Source: Acidobacteriota bacterium
GTDB taxonomy: Bacteria; Actinomycetota; Acidimicrobiia; Acidimicrobiales; RAAP-2
Reading direction: 5' to 3'
Length of the DNA: 34,821 nucleotides
NCBI GenBank assembly: GCA_018971385.1
Contig: JAGXAY010000001.1
Location: 1-34,821, forward strand
The position numbers and the translations under genes were made by a program. This document shows positions 1 to 6,740 of the stretch, one piece after another. A model generated the notes under the pieces. It was not told the DNA's origin and did not search any database. It saw nothing but the letters and a program-made list of their open reading frames with translations. The stretch's first letter is position 1, and every line of letters begins with the position of its first letter.

Positions 1-147
1 GGTCCCGCATCCAACATCGAGGACTCTCAGCGACGTTCGGGGCAGGATAATGTCCCACAACTGGTCGGGGTACCGGGGCCGAACTCGGTGGTACACCTCA
101 GCGCGGGCGCCAAACGATTCCGCTCGCTGGCGATCGTCAAAGACCAT
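1..147 (-). CDS. Class I SAM-dependent methyltransferase, N-terminal fragment
   Basis: The first 49 residues of a minus-strand gene are visible before the window ends. They begin MVFDDRQRAESFG, continue with a YHRVRPRYPDQLW segment and end in RVLDVGCGT, which is motif I (the SAM-binding glycine loop) of class I methyltransferases at residues 41-49. The S-F-G-x-x-A-x-x-Y-x-x-x-R-P-x-Y-P lead-in is typical of Methyltransf_11/25-type enzymes of unknown substrate. The ATG at 147 is chosen; an in-frame GTG at 165 is possible. It lies 27 bp after the DUF2892 stop on the same strand, so it may be co-transcribed from the palindromic promoter at 390-411. The substrate cannot be told from this fragment. 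Confidence 0.75.
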   Translation of the reverse strand, partial: MVFDDRQRAESFGARAEVYHRVRPRYPDQLWDIILPRTSLRVLDVGCGT

Positions 148-174
148 CCAGTGAGTTTTCCACACTGGCGCCGT

Positions 175-366
175 TTAACGTTTGCAGGTATTGATCCCCA
201 CCAGGCGATACAGAGGGCAAAAGCCCACCGCCGCGGTGATCAGGGCGAGGGCCGCTACTACCCACCACACCACCGACCACGCACCTCCCGTGGCCACCGC
301 CACGATGACGGCGACTACGCCAATCACCGTACGTAGGAATCGATCTAGTGAACCTTCGTTCTTCAT
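175..366 (-). CDS. DUF2892 (YgaP-like transmembrane domain) small membrane protein
   Basis: A 63-residue protein with a short polar start (MKNEGSLDRFLR), two closely spaced hydrophobic segments (about residues 13-27 and 29-46) and a C-terminal GFCPLYRLVGINTC segment. This N-x-G-x-x-D-R-x-x-R ... CPLY-x-x-x-G-x-x-TC layout is the DUF2892 family, which also occurs as the membrane domain fused to rhodanese in YgaP. Family members often sit beside sulfurtransferases and CsoR/CstR-type repressors. The ATG is preceded by a strong AGGAGG ribosome site and then a perfect palindrome (390-411) that matches the dyad before the CstR-like gene at 6704. A role in sulfur or persulfide handling is inference from this context. 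Confidence 0.85.
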   Translation of the reverse strand: MKNEGSLDRFLRTVIGVVAVIVAVATGGAWSVVWWVVAALALITAAVGFCPLYRLVGINTCKR

Positions 367-389
367 GAGGACCTCCTCTACTCGTTTCT

Positions 390-411
390 AATATACCCCT
401 AGGGGTATATT
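390..411. promoter_or_regulatory. CsoR/CstR-type operator overlapping the DUF2892 promoter
   Basis: A 22-bp perfect palindrome with core ATACCCCTAGGGGTAT, the C-tract/G-tract form of CsoR-family operators. On the minus strand its edge supplies a -10 box, TATATT (395-390), placing a transcript start about 17 nt before the ATG at 366, so a bound repressor would cover the promoter. The window encodes one CsoR-family protein (6399-6704), and its own promoter carries a close relative of this site, so that protein is the likely ligand. Binding itself is inferred. Confidence 0.8.
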
Positions 412-469
412 GCTCGACCGGGCCGAAAGTCCTCACTTGTCCAACCGGGGCATTCATTGCCGCCCTGAG

Positions 470-475
470 TAGACT
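470..475 (+). promoter_or_regulatory. Putative -10 box of the tRNA-Arg gene
   Basis: TAGACT lies 9 nt upstream of the first tRNA base, so transcription would start within a few bases of the mature 5' end. No convincing -35 hexamer is seen. Confidence 0.4.
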
Positions 476-484
476 GGTCCTCTC

Positions 485-556
485 GCCCCCGTAGCTCAGC
501 GGATAGAGCACCGGCCTCCGGAGCCGGGTGCGCAGGTTCGAGTCCTGCCGGGGGCA
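485..556 (+). tRNA. tRNA-Arg (anticodon CCG)
   Basis: A complete 72-nt cloverleaf: 7-bp acceptor stem GCCCCCG/CGGGGGC, D arm GCTC...GAGC, anticodon stem CCGGC/GCCGG with loop CTCCGGA (anticodon CCG, reading CGG), a 4-nt variable loop and a T arm GCAGG/CCTGC with TTCGAGT. The discriminator base is A556. No CCA is encoded; CTC follows. It reads CGG, a common Arg codon in this GC-rich genome. Confidence 0.97.
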
Positions 557-606
557 CTCACCGTGGTCCACCACCTCCCGAGTGGGCGGTTGAGTAAGGA
601 CTGGCC

Positions 607-1014
607 CTACAGGGAGTCAGCGTCAATCAGTTCGAGGCGATTGCCGAACGGGTCACTCACGTGGACACGGACGACACCCGGAATGTCGTGACTCTCTCGA
701 ATCTCGACTCCCGCGTCGGTGAGGCGCCCACACAGGGTCGTGAACTCTCGAACAACCAGCGCCGGATGCGCCTTCTTCGCCGGACGAAAGTCCTCCTCGA
801 CGCCGAGGTGCACTTGCACGGGACCACTCCCGTACCAGCGCCCTCCACGAGGCGCCATCGCTGCGGGCCTTTCGAGCATCTCAAAGCCGAGGATATCGAC
901 GTAAAACCCGTCGGCCACGACCTCGCCACCCACGGGAATGGCGACTTGCACGTGGTCGAGTCCAACGACGAAGGATGTCACCGTGCCATCGTGGCACACG
1001 TCGCACGTTCTCAC
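607..1014 (-). CDS. VOC (glyoxalase/bleomycin-resistance) superfamily protein
   Basis: A 135-residue protein with one pair of beta-alpha-beta-beta-beta modules. The first begins GLDHVQVAIP (about residue 18), with FYVDILGFEMLER following; the second ends VRVHVSDPFGNRLELID, the usual VOC C-terminus with a metal-ligand-type Glu. VOC members include glyoxalase I, dioxygenases and drug-binding proteins; nothing here fixes the substrate. The N-terminal MRTCDVCHDGT stretch before the fold is atypical, and initiation at the GTG around residue 13 (VTSFVVGLDHV) would give a normal-length protein. It lies 26 bp after pyk on the same strand, so it is probably co-transcribed. Confidence 0.8.
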   Translation of the reverse strand: MRTCDVCHDGTVTSFVVGLDHVQVAIPVGGEVVADGFYVDILGFEMLERPAAMAPRGGRWYGSGPVQVHLGVEEDFRPAKKAHPALVVREFTTLCGRLTDAGVEIRESHDIPGVVRVHVSDPFGNRLELIDADSL

Positions 1015-1040
1015 TAAGCGGGGTCCTCGGGTGGAACGAG

Positions 1041-2456
1041 TCAGGGGACGACGACGAAGCGAACGGTGTCGGTGACGGCAGTACCGCCCGACTCCGAACC
1101 GGCCATGACGACGACATTGTCACCAGATTGGGCGATGCCCCGTTCGACGAGATCTTTCACCGCGACCTCGCACAGGGCGTCAATGTCCTGAGCGGGATCG
1201 ACGACCACGTGGTCAATTCCCCACGAGGTGCGCAGCTGGCGTGAGGTCTTCTCACTCGGCGAGATGGCGACGATGGGCATCGGGGGTCGGAAACGAGAGA
1301 TGGCTCGAGCGGTCCAGCCCGAACGAGTGCAGGCCACGATGGCGACGGCGTTCTCCTCCATCGCCGCACGCCAGGCCGCACCCGAGATCGCAGCGGTGAT
1401 GCGGTGAGCCTGGGAGTCGTGCGCGAAGTTGCGCAACTCCAACGCCTCACCCCACTGCACGTTGTTGAAGGACGATTCGGCCCGACGAACGATACGGTCC
1501 ATCGTGACGACGGTAGCCACCGGATCATCACCGATGGCGGTCTCGCCCGACAACATGACGCAACTGGCCCCGTCGAGAACGGCGTTGGCGACGTCGGTCA
1601 CCTCGGCGCGCGTCGGAACTTGCGCGTGGGTCATCGATTCGAGCATCTGAGTCGCCACCACGACGGGTCGACCACCGCGGATGCCGTGGCGCACGATGAG
1701 TTTTTGCATGTGGGGCACTTCTTCGATGGGCAGACGAACGCCCATGTCGCCGCGCGCCACCATGATGGAGTCACTGGCGTCCACAATCTGGTCCAGGTTT
1801 TCGATGCCCTCAGGCGTCTCAATCTTGGCCATCAACATCACGTCGGGCCGCTGCAGAACCTCACGCACGTTCACCATGTCCTCCGCGGAGCGCACGAAGG
1901 ACACGGCGAGAATGTCGAAGTCCTCCGACCGCAACGCCTCGAGGCGAGCCCGGTCGTCGGGAGTGGGAAGAGAGTCGTTCATGATGGACGACGGCAACGA
2001 CAGACCGGGTTTTCCCATCACGGGGCCGGCCGAGGTCACGTGGGACTTCACCGTGCCGGCGACCTCCGTAATCATGAGCGATACCCCACCGTCACCGATG
2101 TGAACTCGGTCACCCACGCGCAGCTGAGCGAGAATCCCTTCTCGCTCCACGTAGATTCTTTCTGCCGTGGACGTCTCCCCGAAACCCTCGACCAACTCCA
2201 CGGTGGAGCCGATAGCGAGGACGACCGGCGAGGTCCCAAAAGAGCCCGCCCGAATCTTCGGACCCGGGATGTCGATCATGATGGCCACGTCGGGGGCGAT
2301 GGCGCGTACGCGGTGGAGACGGTCCAGTGAGGAGGGGATGTCTCCGTGGGCCATAGAGAGACGAAAGACGTCCACACCCGCCTCGACCAGGGCCTTTAGA
2401 GTGTCAGCCCCCTCGGAGGCCGGGCCGATGGTGGCAACGATCCGAGTGCGGCGCAC
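1041..2456 (-). CDS. pyk: Pyruvate kinase
   Basis: Converts phosphoenolpyruvate and ADP to pyruvate and ATP at the end of glycolysis, in the cytosol. The 471-residue length is normal. It opens with RRTRIVATIGPAS and GVDVFRLSMAHG (usually RLNFSHG; the N-F-S positions are altered to S-M-A), then IMIDIPGPKIRAG, the lysine motif LMAKIETPEGIENL, the metal site DSIMVARGDMGVRLP, and VVVATQMLESM with PTRAEVTDVANAVLDG. The C-terminal allosteric domain ends VTDTVRFVVV. The GTG at 2456 is preceded by an AAGGG ribosome site. The gene follows btuD by 29 bp but has its own -10 candidate, so it probably escapes cobalamin control. Confidence 0.96.
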   Translation of the reverse strand: MRRTRIVATIGPASEGADTLKALVEAGVDVFRLSMAHGDIPSSLDRLHRVRAIAPDVAIMIDIPGPKIRAGSFGTSPVVLAIGSTVELVEGFGETSTAERIYVEREGILAQLRVGDRVHIGDGGVSLMITEVAGTVKSHVTSAGPVMGKPGLSLPSSIMNDSLPTPDDRARLEALRSEDFDILAVSFVRSAEDMVNVREVLQRPDVMLMAKIETPEGIENLDQIVDASDSIMVARGDMGVRLPIEEVPHMQKLIVRHGIRGGRPVVVATQMLESMTHAQVPTRAEVTDVANAVLDGASCVMLSGETAIGDDPVATVVTMDRIVRRAESSFNNVQWGEALELRNFAHDSQAHRITAAISGAAWRAAMEENAVAIVACTRSGWTARAISRFRPPMPIVAISPSEKTSRQLRTSWGIDHVVVDPAQDIDALCEVAVKDLVERGIAQSGDNVVVMAGSESGGTAVTDTVRFVVVP

Positions 2457-2482
2457 ATTTTTCCCTTCGTCGGTGTGACATC

Positions 2483-2488
2483 AGTTTA
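2483..2488 (-). promoter_or_regulatory. Candidate pyk -10 box overlapping the btuD stop
   Basis: TAAACT on the minus strand. Its first three bases are the TAA stop codon of btuD. A start site about 7 nt downstream would leave a short leader carrying the AAGGG ribosome site of pyk. Sequence match only. Confidence 0.4.
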
Positions 2489-3280
2489 CCGAGGTTCCCG
2501 GAAGGCTCCGGAGGCTCCACGGCGGGGTACCACCACGTCGACTCCGTCAACGTTGACCACGGTCACGCCGATGTCGTACGCGTCTTCGAGAACGGGAGAT
2601 CGAACGACCTCGTGGGAGGGTCCGTCCATCAGAACTCGTCCGTGGTGAACCAGGACGAGGCGATCAGCGAACTGACCAGCGAGAGTGAGGTCGTGCAACG
2701 TCGCGAGGACCGTAAGTCCGCACTCCACCACCTCTCGGTGGAGTAGTTCCAGCAGAGTCATCTGGTGTCGAACGTCGAGACCGGTAGTGGGTTCATCCAG
2801 GACGACCACGGGAGTGCTCTGACACAGGGCGCGCGCGAGAACCATTCGCTGGCGCTCCCCTCCCGACAGGCTGGCCGCGTCGCGAGAGAGAAAGGAGGAG
2901 AGGCCCACTCGTTCCGCAACCTCCGTCGTGAGTCGACGATCACGAGCACTGGGTGCCCTCATGACCCCGTGATAGGGAACGCGACCGAGGGCGACGTAGT
3001 CGAGGACCCGCATTCCCGTGGGAATCTCGGGATGTTGGGGCACGTAGGCCACGAGTCGGGAGCGCTCTCGCTCACTTAACGAGCCGACGTCTCGGTCGTC
3101 GAGAGTCACGCGTCCGAGGTCGGGCGTAATGAATCCCGCCACGGTTCGCACCAACGTGGTCTTTCCCGCCCCGTTCGCTCCGATGATGGTGCACCACCGT
3201 CCCCGTTCGACGCGAAGCGAGACGCCATCCACGAGGGTCCGCGTACCGGCCCCCACCGTCAGGTTCTCGATGCCGATCAC
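2486..3280 (-). CDS. btuD: Cobalamin-type ABC transporter ATP-binding protein
   Basis: A 264-residue ABC ATPase energising the BtuC-like permease. Walker A is GANGAGKTT (about residues 36-44), the Q-loop lies in YVPQHPEIP, the signature is LSGGERQRMVLA, Walker B is VVVLDEPTTGLD, and the H-loop is LATLHDLTLA. This set is typical of the FecCD/BtuCD-type ATPases for cobalamin, haem or siderophores. The GTG at 3280 is chosen because it forms a 4-nt GTGA overlap with the btuC stop; upstream reading frame is just open. Cobalamin is preferred as substrate because the operon is led by a cobalamin riboswitch. Confidence 0.9.
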   Translation of the reverse strand: MIGIENLTVGAGTRTLVDGVSLRVERGRWCTIIGANGAGKTTLVRTVAGFITPDLGRVTLDDRDVGSLSERERSRLVAYVPQHPEIPTGMRVLDYVALGRVPYHGVMRAPSARDRRLTTEVAERVGLSSFLSRDAASLSGGERQRMVLARALCQSTPVVVLDEPTTGLDVRHQMTLLELLHREVVECGLTVLATLHDLTLAGQFADRLVLVHHGRVLMDGPSHEVVRSPVLEDAYDIGVTVVNVDGVDVVVPRRGASGAFREPR

Positions 3281-4317
3281 GTGGGCCGCCTCCACCCGAG
3301 GATGATGACGAAGACGGGAGCACCGAGCAGGGCCGTCACCACACCGAGGGGTAGTTCCGACGGCGCCATGACCGTTCGAGCCACGGTGTCGGCCAGTACG
3401 AGAAAGGCCGCTCCAAAGAGCAGCGAAAGGGGAACGATTCGTCGGTAACTTACCCCCACGACCAGTCGAATGATGTGGGGCACGATGATGCCGACGAAGC
3501 CGATGAGCCCGGCGGCCGACACAATCGCCGAGGTACCGAGTGAGGCCGCCGCGACCACGATCCAGCGCACGTAGCGCACCTGAATTCCGAGGGATCGGGC
3601 CTCCTCGTCGCCGACGCTCATCACGTCGAGGGCCCGCGCCGCGAAGAGGCACACGACGAGGCTCCCGGCGACGTAGGGCGCCACCACGGCGACGGAGTGC
3701 CAGCTGGCCGACGCGAGCGAACCGAGGAGCCAGATGTAGACCCGGGCGATGGACTGGGCCGACGCCTGTTGCTGAAGGTACGTCTGCACGCTGGTGAGGA
3801 GTGCCGACACGGCGACGCCCGCCAACAACAGCGTTGCCGGGGTCGAGCGAAGACTGCGCCCCCCGATGAGCCACGTCGCCACCACCGCCACGAGGGCACC
3901 AACGAAGGCCAGCCACGGAGTCCAGGTGGGAATGGCCCCCCCTAACCCATACCTCGTGATGGCGAGAGTCGCACCGAGTCCAGCCCCGGCGGCCACGCCG
4001 AGGAGATAGGGATCGGCCAGGGGGTTTCTAAAGACGCCTTGGTAGCTCGCTCCAGCCACCGCCAGCATCGAACCGGCCACCAGTCCGAGGACCAGTCGAG
4101 GGGCCCGCAGTTGCCACACGATGGTCGCCTGAAGGGGAGTCAGTGTCGAGTGTCCGACGCCTGCGAGACTGAAGAGCGCCCCGAGAATCCTCCCCGGGGC
4201 GATGGGCGTGGGTCCCACGCCGAGTCCCACGCCGACGGCCACCACCAGGGCGAGGACGACCGCGACCGTCACGGCCACGAGACGCCGACGCCCCGGTGGG
4301 GAGCCGACAGCAATCAC
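3277..4317 (-). CDS. btuC: Cobalamin-type ABC transporter permease (FecCD family)
   Basis: A 346-residue polytopic membrane protein, the normal length for BtuC/FecCD permeases, with about ten hydrophobic segments. Family marks include LRAPRLVLGLVAGSMLAVAG, the GVFRNPLADPYLLGVAAGAGLGA segment near residue 100, LGIQVRYVRW (coupling region), and SAAGLIGFVGIIVPHIIRLVVG with LFGAAFLVLADTVAR. The GTG at 4317 gives a 4-nt GTGA overlap with btuF, and the gene ends in another with btuD. It would form the dimeric channel of a BtuC2D2 importer. Confidence 0.92.
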   Translation of the reverse strand: MIAVGSPPGRRRLVAVTVAVVLALVVAVGVGLGVGPTPIAPGRILGALFSLAGVGHSTLTPLQATIVWQLRAPRLVLGLVAGSMLAVAGASYQGVFRNPLADPYLLGVAAGAGLGATLAITRYGLGGAIPTWTPWLAFVGALVAVVATWLIGGRSLRSTPATLLLAGVAVSALLTSVQTYLQQQASAQSIARVYIWLLGSLASASWHSVAVVAPYVAGSLVVCLFAARALDVMSVGDEEARSLGIQVRYVRWIVVAAASLGTSAIVSAAGLIGFVGIIVPHIIRLVVGVSYRRIVPLSLLFGAAFLVLADTVARTVMAPSELPLGVVTALLGAPVFVIILGWRRPT

Positions 4318-5234
4318 GCCTTGGACTTCACCCAGAGACGGGAGTCGGCGAGGGCACTGCGGATCGCGCGCGCGAGATCCGCGACGAGAATCGGCAAGCG
4401 GGGGCCCCATCGCGACGCGACATCGTCATTCAGGGCGACCACGTGGCCGTCCGTGACCGCCTGCACGTGATTAAATCCCGCTCGGTGGGCCACGCTCGCC
4501 GGACTGGCGTGACAGCACACGGTGTCCGCGAGAAAGATGACTTGAGGATTAGCGGCCACCACGTACTCGGCGTTTAACTGCGGGTAGCCCGCATCGGCCG
4601 AAGTGTTCTTCGGGTCCGCGATGTTGACGGTTCCCATCTTTTGAAGTATCGAGCCGACGAACGTCGAGCTCGTGAGGGAGTAGAGCGTCGGATCCAACTC
4701 GTAGTACACCCGGGGACTCCGACCAGGGTGGCGCGGGACCGACGCGATTGACTCCGTAATCGAGCGGGACATCGTCGCGACCAGTGACCGCGCCGCCGCG
4801 AGGTGTCCCGTCGCGGCGCCGAGCGCCGTAATCTGGGCGTACGCTCCAGCGAGAGAGGTCGGCGCGGACTGGTTCAGCACCGTCACCCCCACCGCACGAA
4901 GCTTTTCGGCAATGGAGTTGGCGTCGTAGGAGATCACGACGAGGTGGGGCTTCACTCCCTTCGCTCCGCACGCACCGAGCACCCCTTCGACGCTCGGGCT
5001 AAAGGCGTTGATGCGCGTGTGGGGAAGTCCCCTCAACGGGAAGTTGGAGTCGGTATCGACCGCCTTAACCTGGGATCCCGCACCAATGGCGAAGAGTGTC
5101 TCGGTCGCCGTGGGCGAGAGGGAAATGACGCAGGACGAGGGGGTCGTCGCCGCGGCCGACACCGTAGCCACCCCGAAGGGGACCACGAGCGACGTCACCG
5201 CGAGAAGACCAACGAGGCGCCGTAAGCGCTGCAT
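4314..5234 (-). CDS. btuF: Cobalamin-type ABC transporter substrate-binding protein
   Basis: A 306-residue exported binding protein of the TroA/BtuF clamshell type. Residues 1-28 form a signal peptide: RLRR, a hydrophobic core LVGLLAVTSLVVPFGVATV, and a SAAA cleavage region. CVISLSPTATETLFAIGAG is the characteristic opening of BtuF-like lobes, HLVVISYDANS and VVAANPQVIFLAD follow, and a charged helix ends the protein. Its cleavage region lacks a lipobox: the first Cys (about residue 35) is preceded by TPSS. Most Gram-positive binding proteins are lipid-anchored, so this is odd. The ATG has an AAGGAG site directly downstream of the riboswitch. Confidence 0.9.
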   Translation of the reverse strand: MQRLRRLVGLLAVTSLVVPFGVATVSAAATTPSSCVISLSPTATETLFAIGAGSQVKAVDTDSNFPLRGLPHTRINAFSPSVEGVLGACGAKGVKPHLVVISYDANSIAEKLRAVGVTVLNQSAPTSLAGAYAQITALGAATGHLAAARSLVATMSRSITESIASVPRHPGRSPRVYYELDPTLYSLTSSTFVGSILQKMGTVNIADPKNTSADAGYPQLNAEYVVAANPQVIFLADTVCCHASPASVAHRAGFNHVQAVTDGHVVALNDDVASRWGPRLPILVADLARAIRSALADSRLWVKSKA

Positions 5235-5302
5235 GGATTCTCCTTAGGTTCCGTCGAAGCAAAGAATGGACGACGGATGAAAATCCGACCGACCGCTCCA
5301 TA

Positions 5303-5422
5303 CCTCGAGAGCTGATCTGGGTACTACACCTGCGTCAGGCGACCTGGCTCTCGAGGGACGAACCCTCGTTACAGTTGCGGGACAGCGTCGGACTTTCACC
5401 GACTTCGCTGGCGCGAGGCGCC
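5303..5422 (-). ncRNA. Cobalamin (adenosylcobalamin-type) riboswitch in the btuFCD leader
   Basis: Read on the minus strand, the leader contains GGTGAAAGTCC (around 5400-5390), CTGTCCCGCAACTGTA (5385-5370), a P6-like hairpin GAGGG/CCCTC and the B12 box GAGCCAGGTCGCCTG (5350-5336), in canonical order. A -10-like TAGGGT (5431-5426) sits just upstream. A 10-nt arm at 5303-5312 is a perfect complement of 5347-5356, which includes part of P6 and the start of the B12 box, and could form the alternative, ligand-free fold. Cobalamin binding would lower btuFCD expression. The exact ends are approximate. Confidence 0.9.
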
Positions 5423-5448
5423 CTCACCCTATCACCGCCGAGTGAGAC

Positions 5449-6216
5449 TTACAGATCCCACCACACGCAGGCGAGTTCCGACGAGGGAGCGGGTTGGGAG
5501 GCGAGAAAACGAGCGACCTCGTCTTCGCGCGTCGCATCGAGACACAACCGAATGCGCATGAAGTGGGCGGCTTGTTCGGGAGTCTGCTCCCGACGCATCG
5601 CGCCGTCGAACTCCTCGACGTGGGGAGTAAAACCCGCCTCGCGTACGACGGCGAGAAAGTCCTCGGGGTGAGGTGTGCTCGGCCGCTCCAGTCCCCAGAA
5701 GTGACGCCAGGCGGGACCCATCGAGGCGAGTGGGTGGGACCGGGGCATCTCAATAACGACGCGCCGACGGGCTTTGGCACTCAGTCCGCGAACGAAGGCG
5801 TCGATATCGGCCACGTTGTACACCACGTGATGACTGACCGCCACGTCGCACTCGGGGACGTCCCCCGATACGGCGGGAAAGAATCCCTCCACCGTCTCAA
5901 CTCTCACCCCTCGTTCCAGCGCGTTGCGGGCGAACATGTCGAGCATGTCGGGTTGGTGATCAACGCCCACCACGACTGTCGCCGGTGGGGTGAGGGCGAA
6001 CGCCGCGATGCCGCCCCCGCACCCCACGTCGAGGACAGATCCCCCCGCGTCGAGGACCTCTCTCGCGCGCTGGTGGGAGGACGAGTCGGGAATAACGGAC
6101 GGAATTTGGAAGAGAACCGGTGGGTGAATCCAGGGATTCTCCGGAGCCTGACTCAGAATCTCCTCGGGAATGGCCCACTGGGCGAGAGCCTCAGCCCACC
6201 GGTCTGCCGCGCTCAC
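5449..6216 (-). CDS. Class I SAM-dependent methyltransferase of unknown substrate
   Basis: A 255-residue protein with an about 55-residue N-terminal cap (ADRWAEALAQWAIP, with conserved-looking prolines and an NPWIHPP segment), then motif I SVLDVGCGGGIAAFAL, an acidic motif II end VVVGVDHQPDML, and CDVAVSHHVVYNVADI as motif III/IV, the usual acceptor-side region. The C-terminal part has AWRHFWGLERPSTPHPEDF. The GTG at 6216 overlaps the stop of the 43-aa gene (GTGA), so the longer open frame upstream is discarded. It is translationally coupled into the CstR-like cluster. Small-molecule methylation is likely; no substrate is identifiable. Confidence 0.85.
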   Translation of the reverse strand: MSAADRWAEALAQWAIPEEILSQAPENPWIHPPVLFQIPSVIPDSSSHQRAREVLDAGGSVLDVGCGGGIAAFALTPPATVVVGVDHQPDMLDMFARNALERGVRVETVEGFFPAVSGDVPECDVAVSHHVVYNVADIDAFVRGLSAKARRRVVIEMPRSHPLASMGPAWRHFWGLERPSTPHPEDFLAVVREAGFTPHVEEFDGAMRREQTPEQAAHFMRIRLCLDATREDEVARFLASQPAPSSELACVWWDL

Positions 6217-6344
6217 GCGGGAATCGGGTCGTGACCGGGGCAACGATCCTCGACCGGCACCCCGGCGAGAGCTTGTTCGATGTGCTGTCCGCATCCGGCC
6301 CAGGTGGGCTTTCCGCACTCGGCGCACGCTACTTGCTGGCACAT
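6213..6344 (-). CDS. 43-aa cysteine-rich small protein
   Basis: A short frame starting MCQQVACAECGKPTWAGCG with Cys at 2, 7, 10, 18 and 35 and His at 21 and 38. The CAEC pair plus C18/H21 resembles a small zinc knuckle. The start is supported by a clear AAAGGAGAT ribosome site 5 nt before the ATG, and the stop by a GTGA overlap with the next gene. I recall related short proteins (MC-x-x-V-x-C-x-x-CGKPTW-x-GCG) as widespread but uncharacterised in bacteria. Its position directly after the CstR-like regulator suggests metal or sulfur handling; this is inference. Confidence 0.8.
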   Translation of the reverse strand: MCQQVACAECGKPTWAGCGQHIEQALAGVPVEDRCPGHDPIPA

Positions 6345-6398
6345 AGGTATCTCCTTTGTCGATTTATTCAAAAGGGGGTGCGTCGCCCCCGAGCATCG

Positions 6399-6704
6399 TC
6401 AGGCGAGTTGGAGGAAGAGCTTTTGTAATTGCTGCGTCGCGTCGGCCGCGTGTTCATCCGGTTCGCGCAGACACTCTTGCAGCTTCGAGGCAATCAAGGT
6501 GAAGGCCGCCGTGTGGACCGCCTTCGAGACGGCCGACATCTGCGTGACGACGTCGGGGCACGGTCGACCCTCTTCCAGCATGCGCACGACGGCGTTCAGT
6601 TGACCGCTCGCCCGCTTCACGCGCTTGATCAACGCGGCCATCTGCTCCTCGTCGGCGAGGGACGCCGTGTGAACGGGAGTACTCAGCGTCTTCTTCGTAG
6701 TCAT
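6399..6704 (-). CDS. CsoR/CstR-family metal- or sulfur-sensing repressor
   Basis: A 101-residue all-helical repressor. The core IKRVKRASGQLNAVVRMLEEG leads into C49, then SAVSKAVHTAAF and KLQEC78. Cys-Cys spacing (29) equals that of copper-sensing CsoR and persulfide-sensing CstR. CsoR needs a His four residues before the second Cys; here the aligned residue is K74, so the Cu(I) site is incomplete and a CstR-like dithiol (persulfide) sensor fits better. The ATG at 6704 lies inside its own operator (6703-6718), implying autorepression. A start at Met22 is possible. The first gene of a three-gene unit with the cysteine-rich peptide and a methyltransferase. Confidence 0.88.
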   Translation of the reverse strand: MTTKKTLSTPVHTASLADEEQMAALIKRVKRASGQLNAVVRMLEEGRPCPDVVTQMSAVSKAVHTAAFTLIASKLQECLREPDEHAADATQQLQKLFLQLA

Positions 6705-6718
6705 ACCCCTTAGGGTAT
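6703..6718. promoter_or_regulatory. Operator-like dyad at the CstR-like gene, overlapping -10 and start codon
   Basis: ATACCCCTTAGGGTAT: half sites ATACCC and GGGTAT separated by CTTA, a near match to the perfect site at 390-411. On the minus strand TACCCT (6717-6712) is a -10 box 7 nt before the ATG, so the mRNA is predicted to be leaderless and a bound repressor would cover -10, start site and start codon together. Confidence 0.75.
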
Positions 6719-6740
6719 CAGGCGTCTCTCGCGTTGTGCC

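Noticed and set aside
137-574. Minus-strand 145-aa open frame containing RQDSNLRTRLRRPVLYPLSYGG
   Set aside because: This phrase is the well-known antisense translation of a tRNA; it lies over the tRNA-Arg gene, and the rest shadows DUF2892.
2486-3916. 476-aa version of the ABC ATPase
   Set aside because: The first 212 codons are an Arg/Gly-rich shadow of btuC; the real start is the GTG at 3280.
5494-6234. 246-aa plus-strand frame opposite the methyltransferase
   Set aside because: No domain recognised; antisense shadow of a gene with clear motif I.
5449-6342. Longer methyltransferase start at 6342
   Set aside because: The extra 42 residues are the out-of-frame shadow of the 43-aa cysteine-rich gene; the GTG at 6216 forms a GTGA overlap and matches the fold start.
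6399-6704. Calling the repressor a copper-sensing CsoR
   Set aside because: The His of the Cys-His-Cys copper site is Lys (K74), and no copper ATPase or chaperone is adjacent; CstR-like is the better fit, though not proven.
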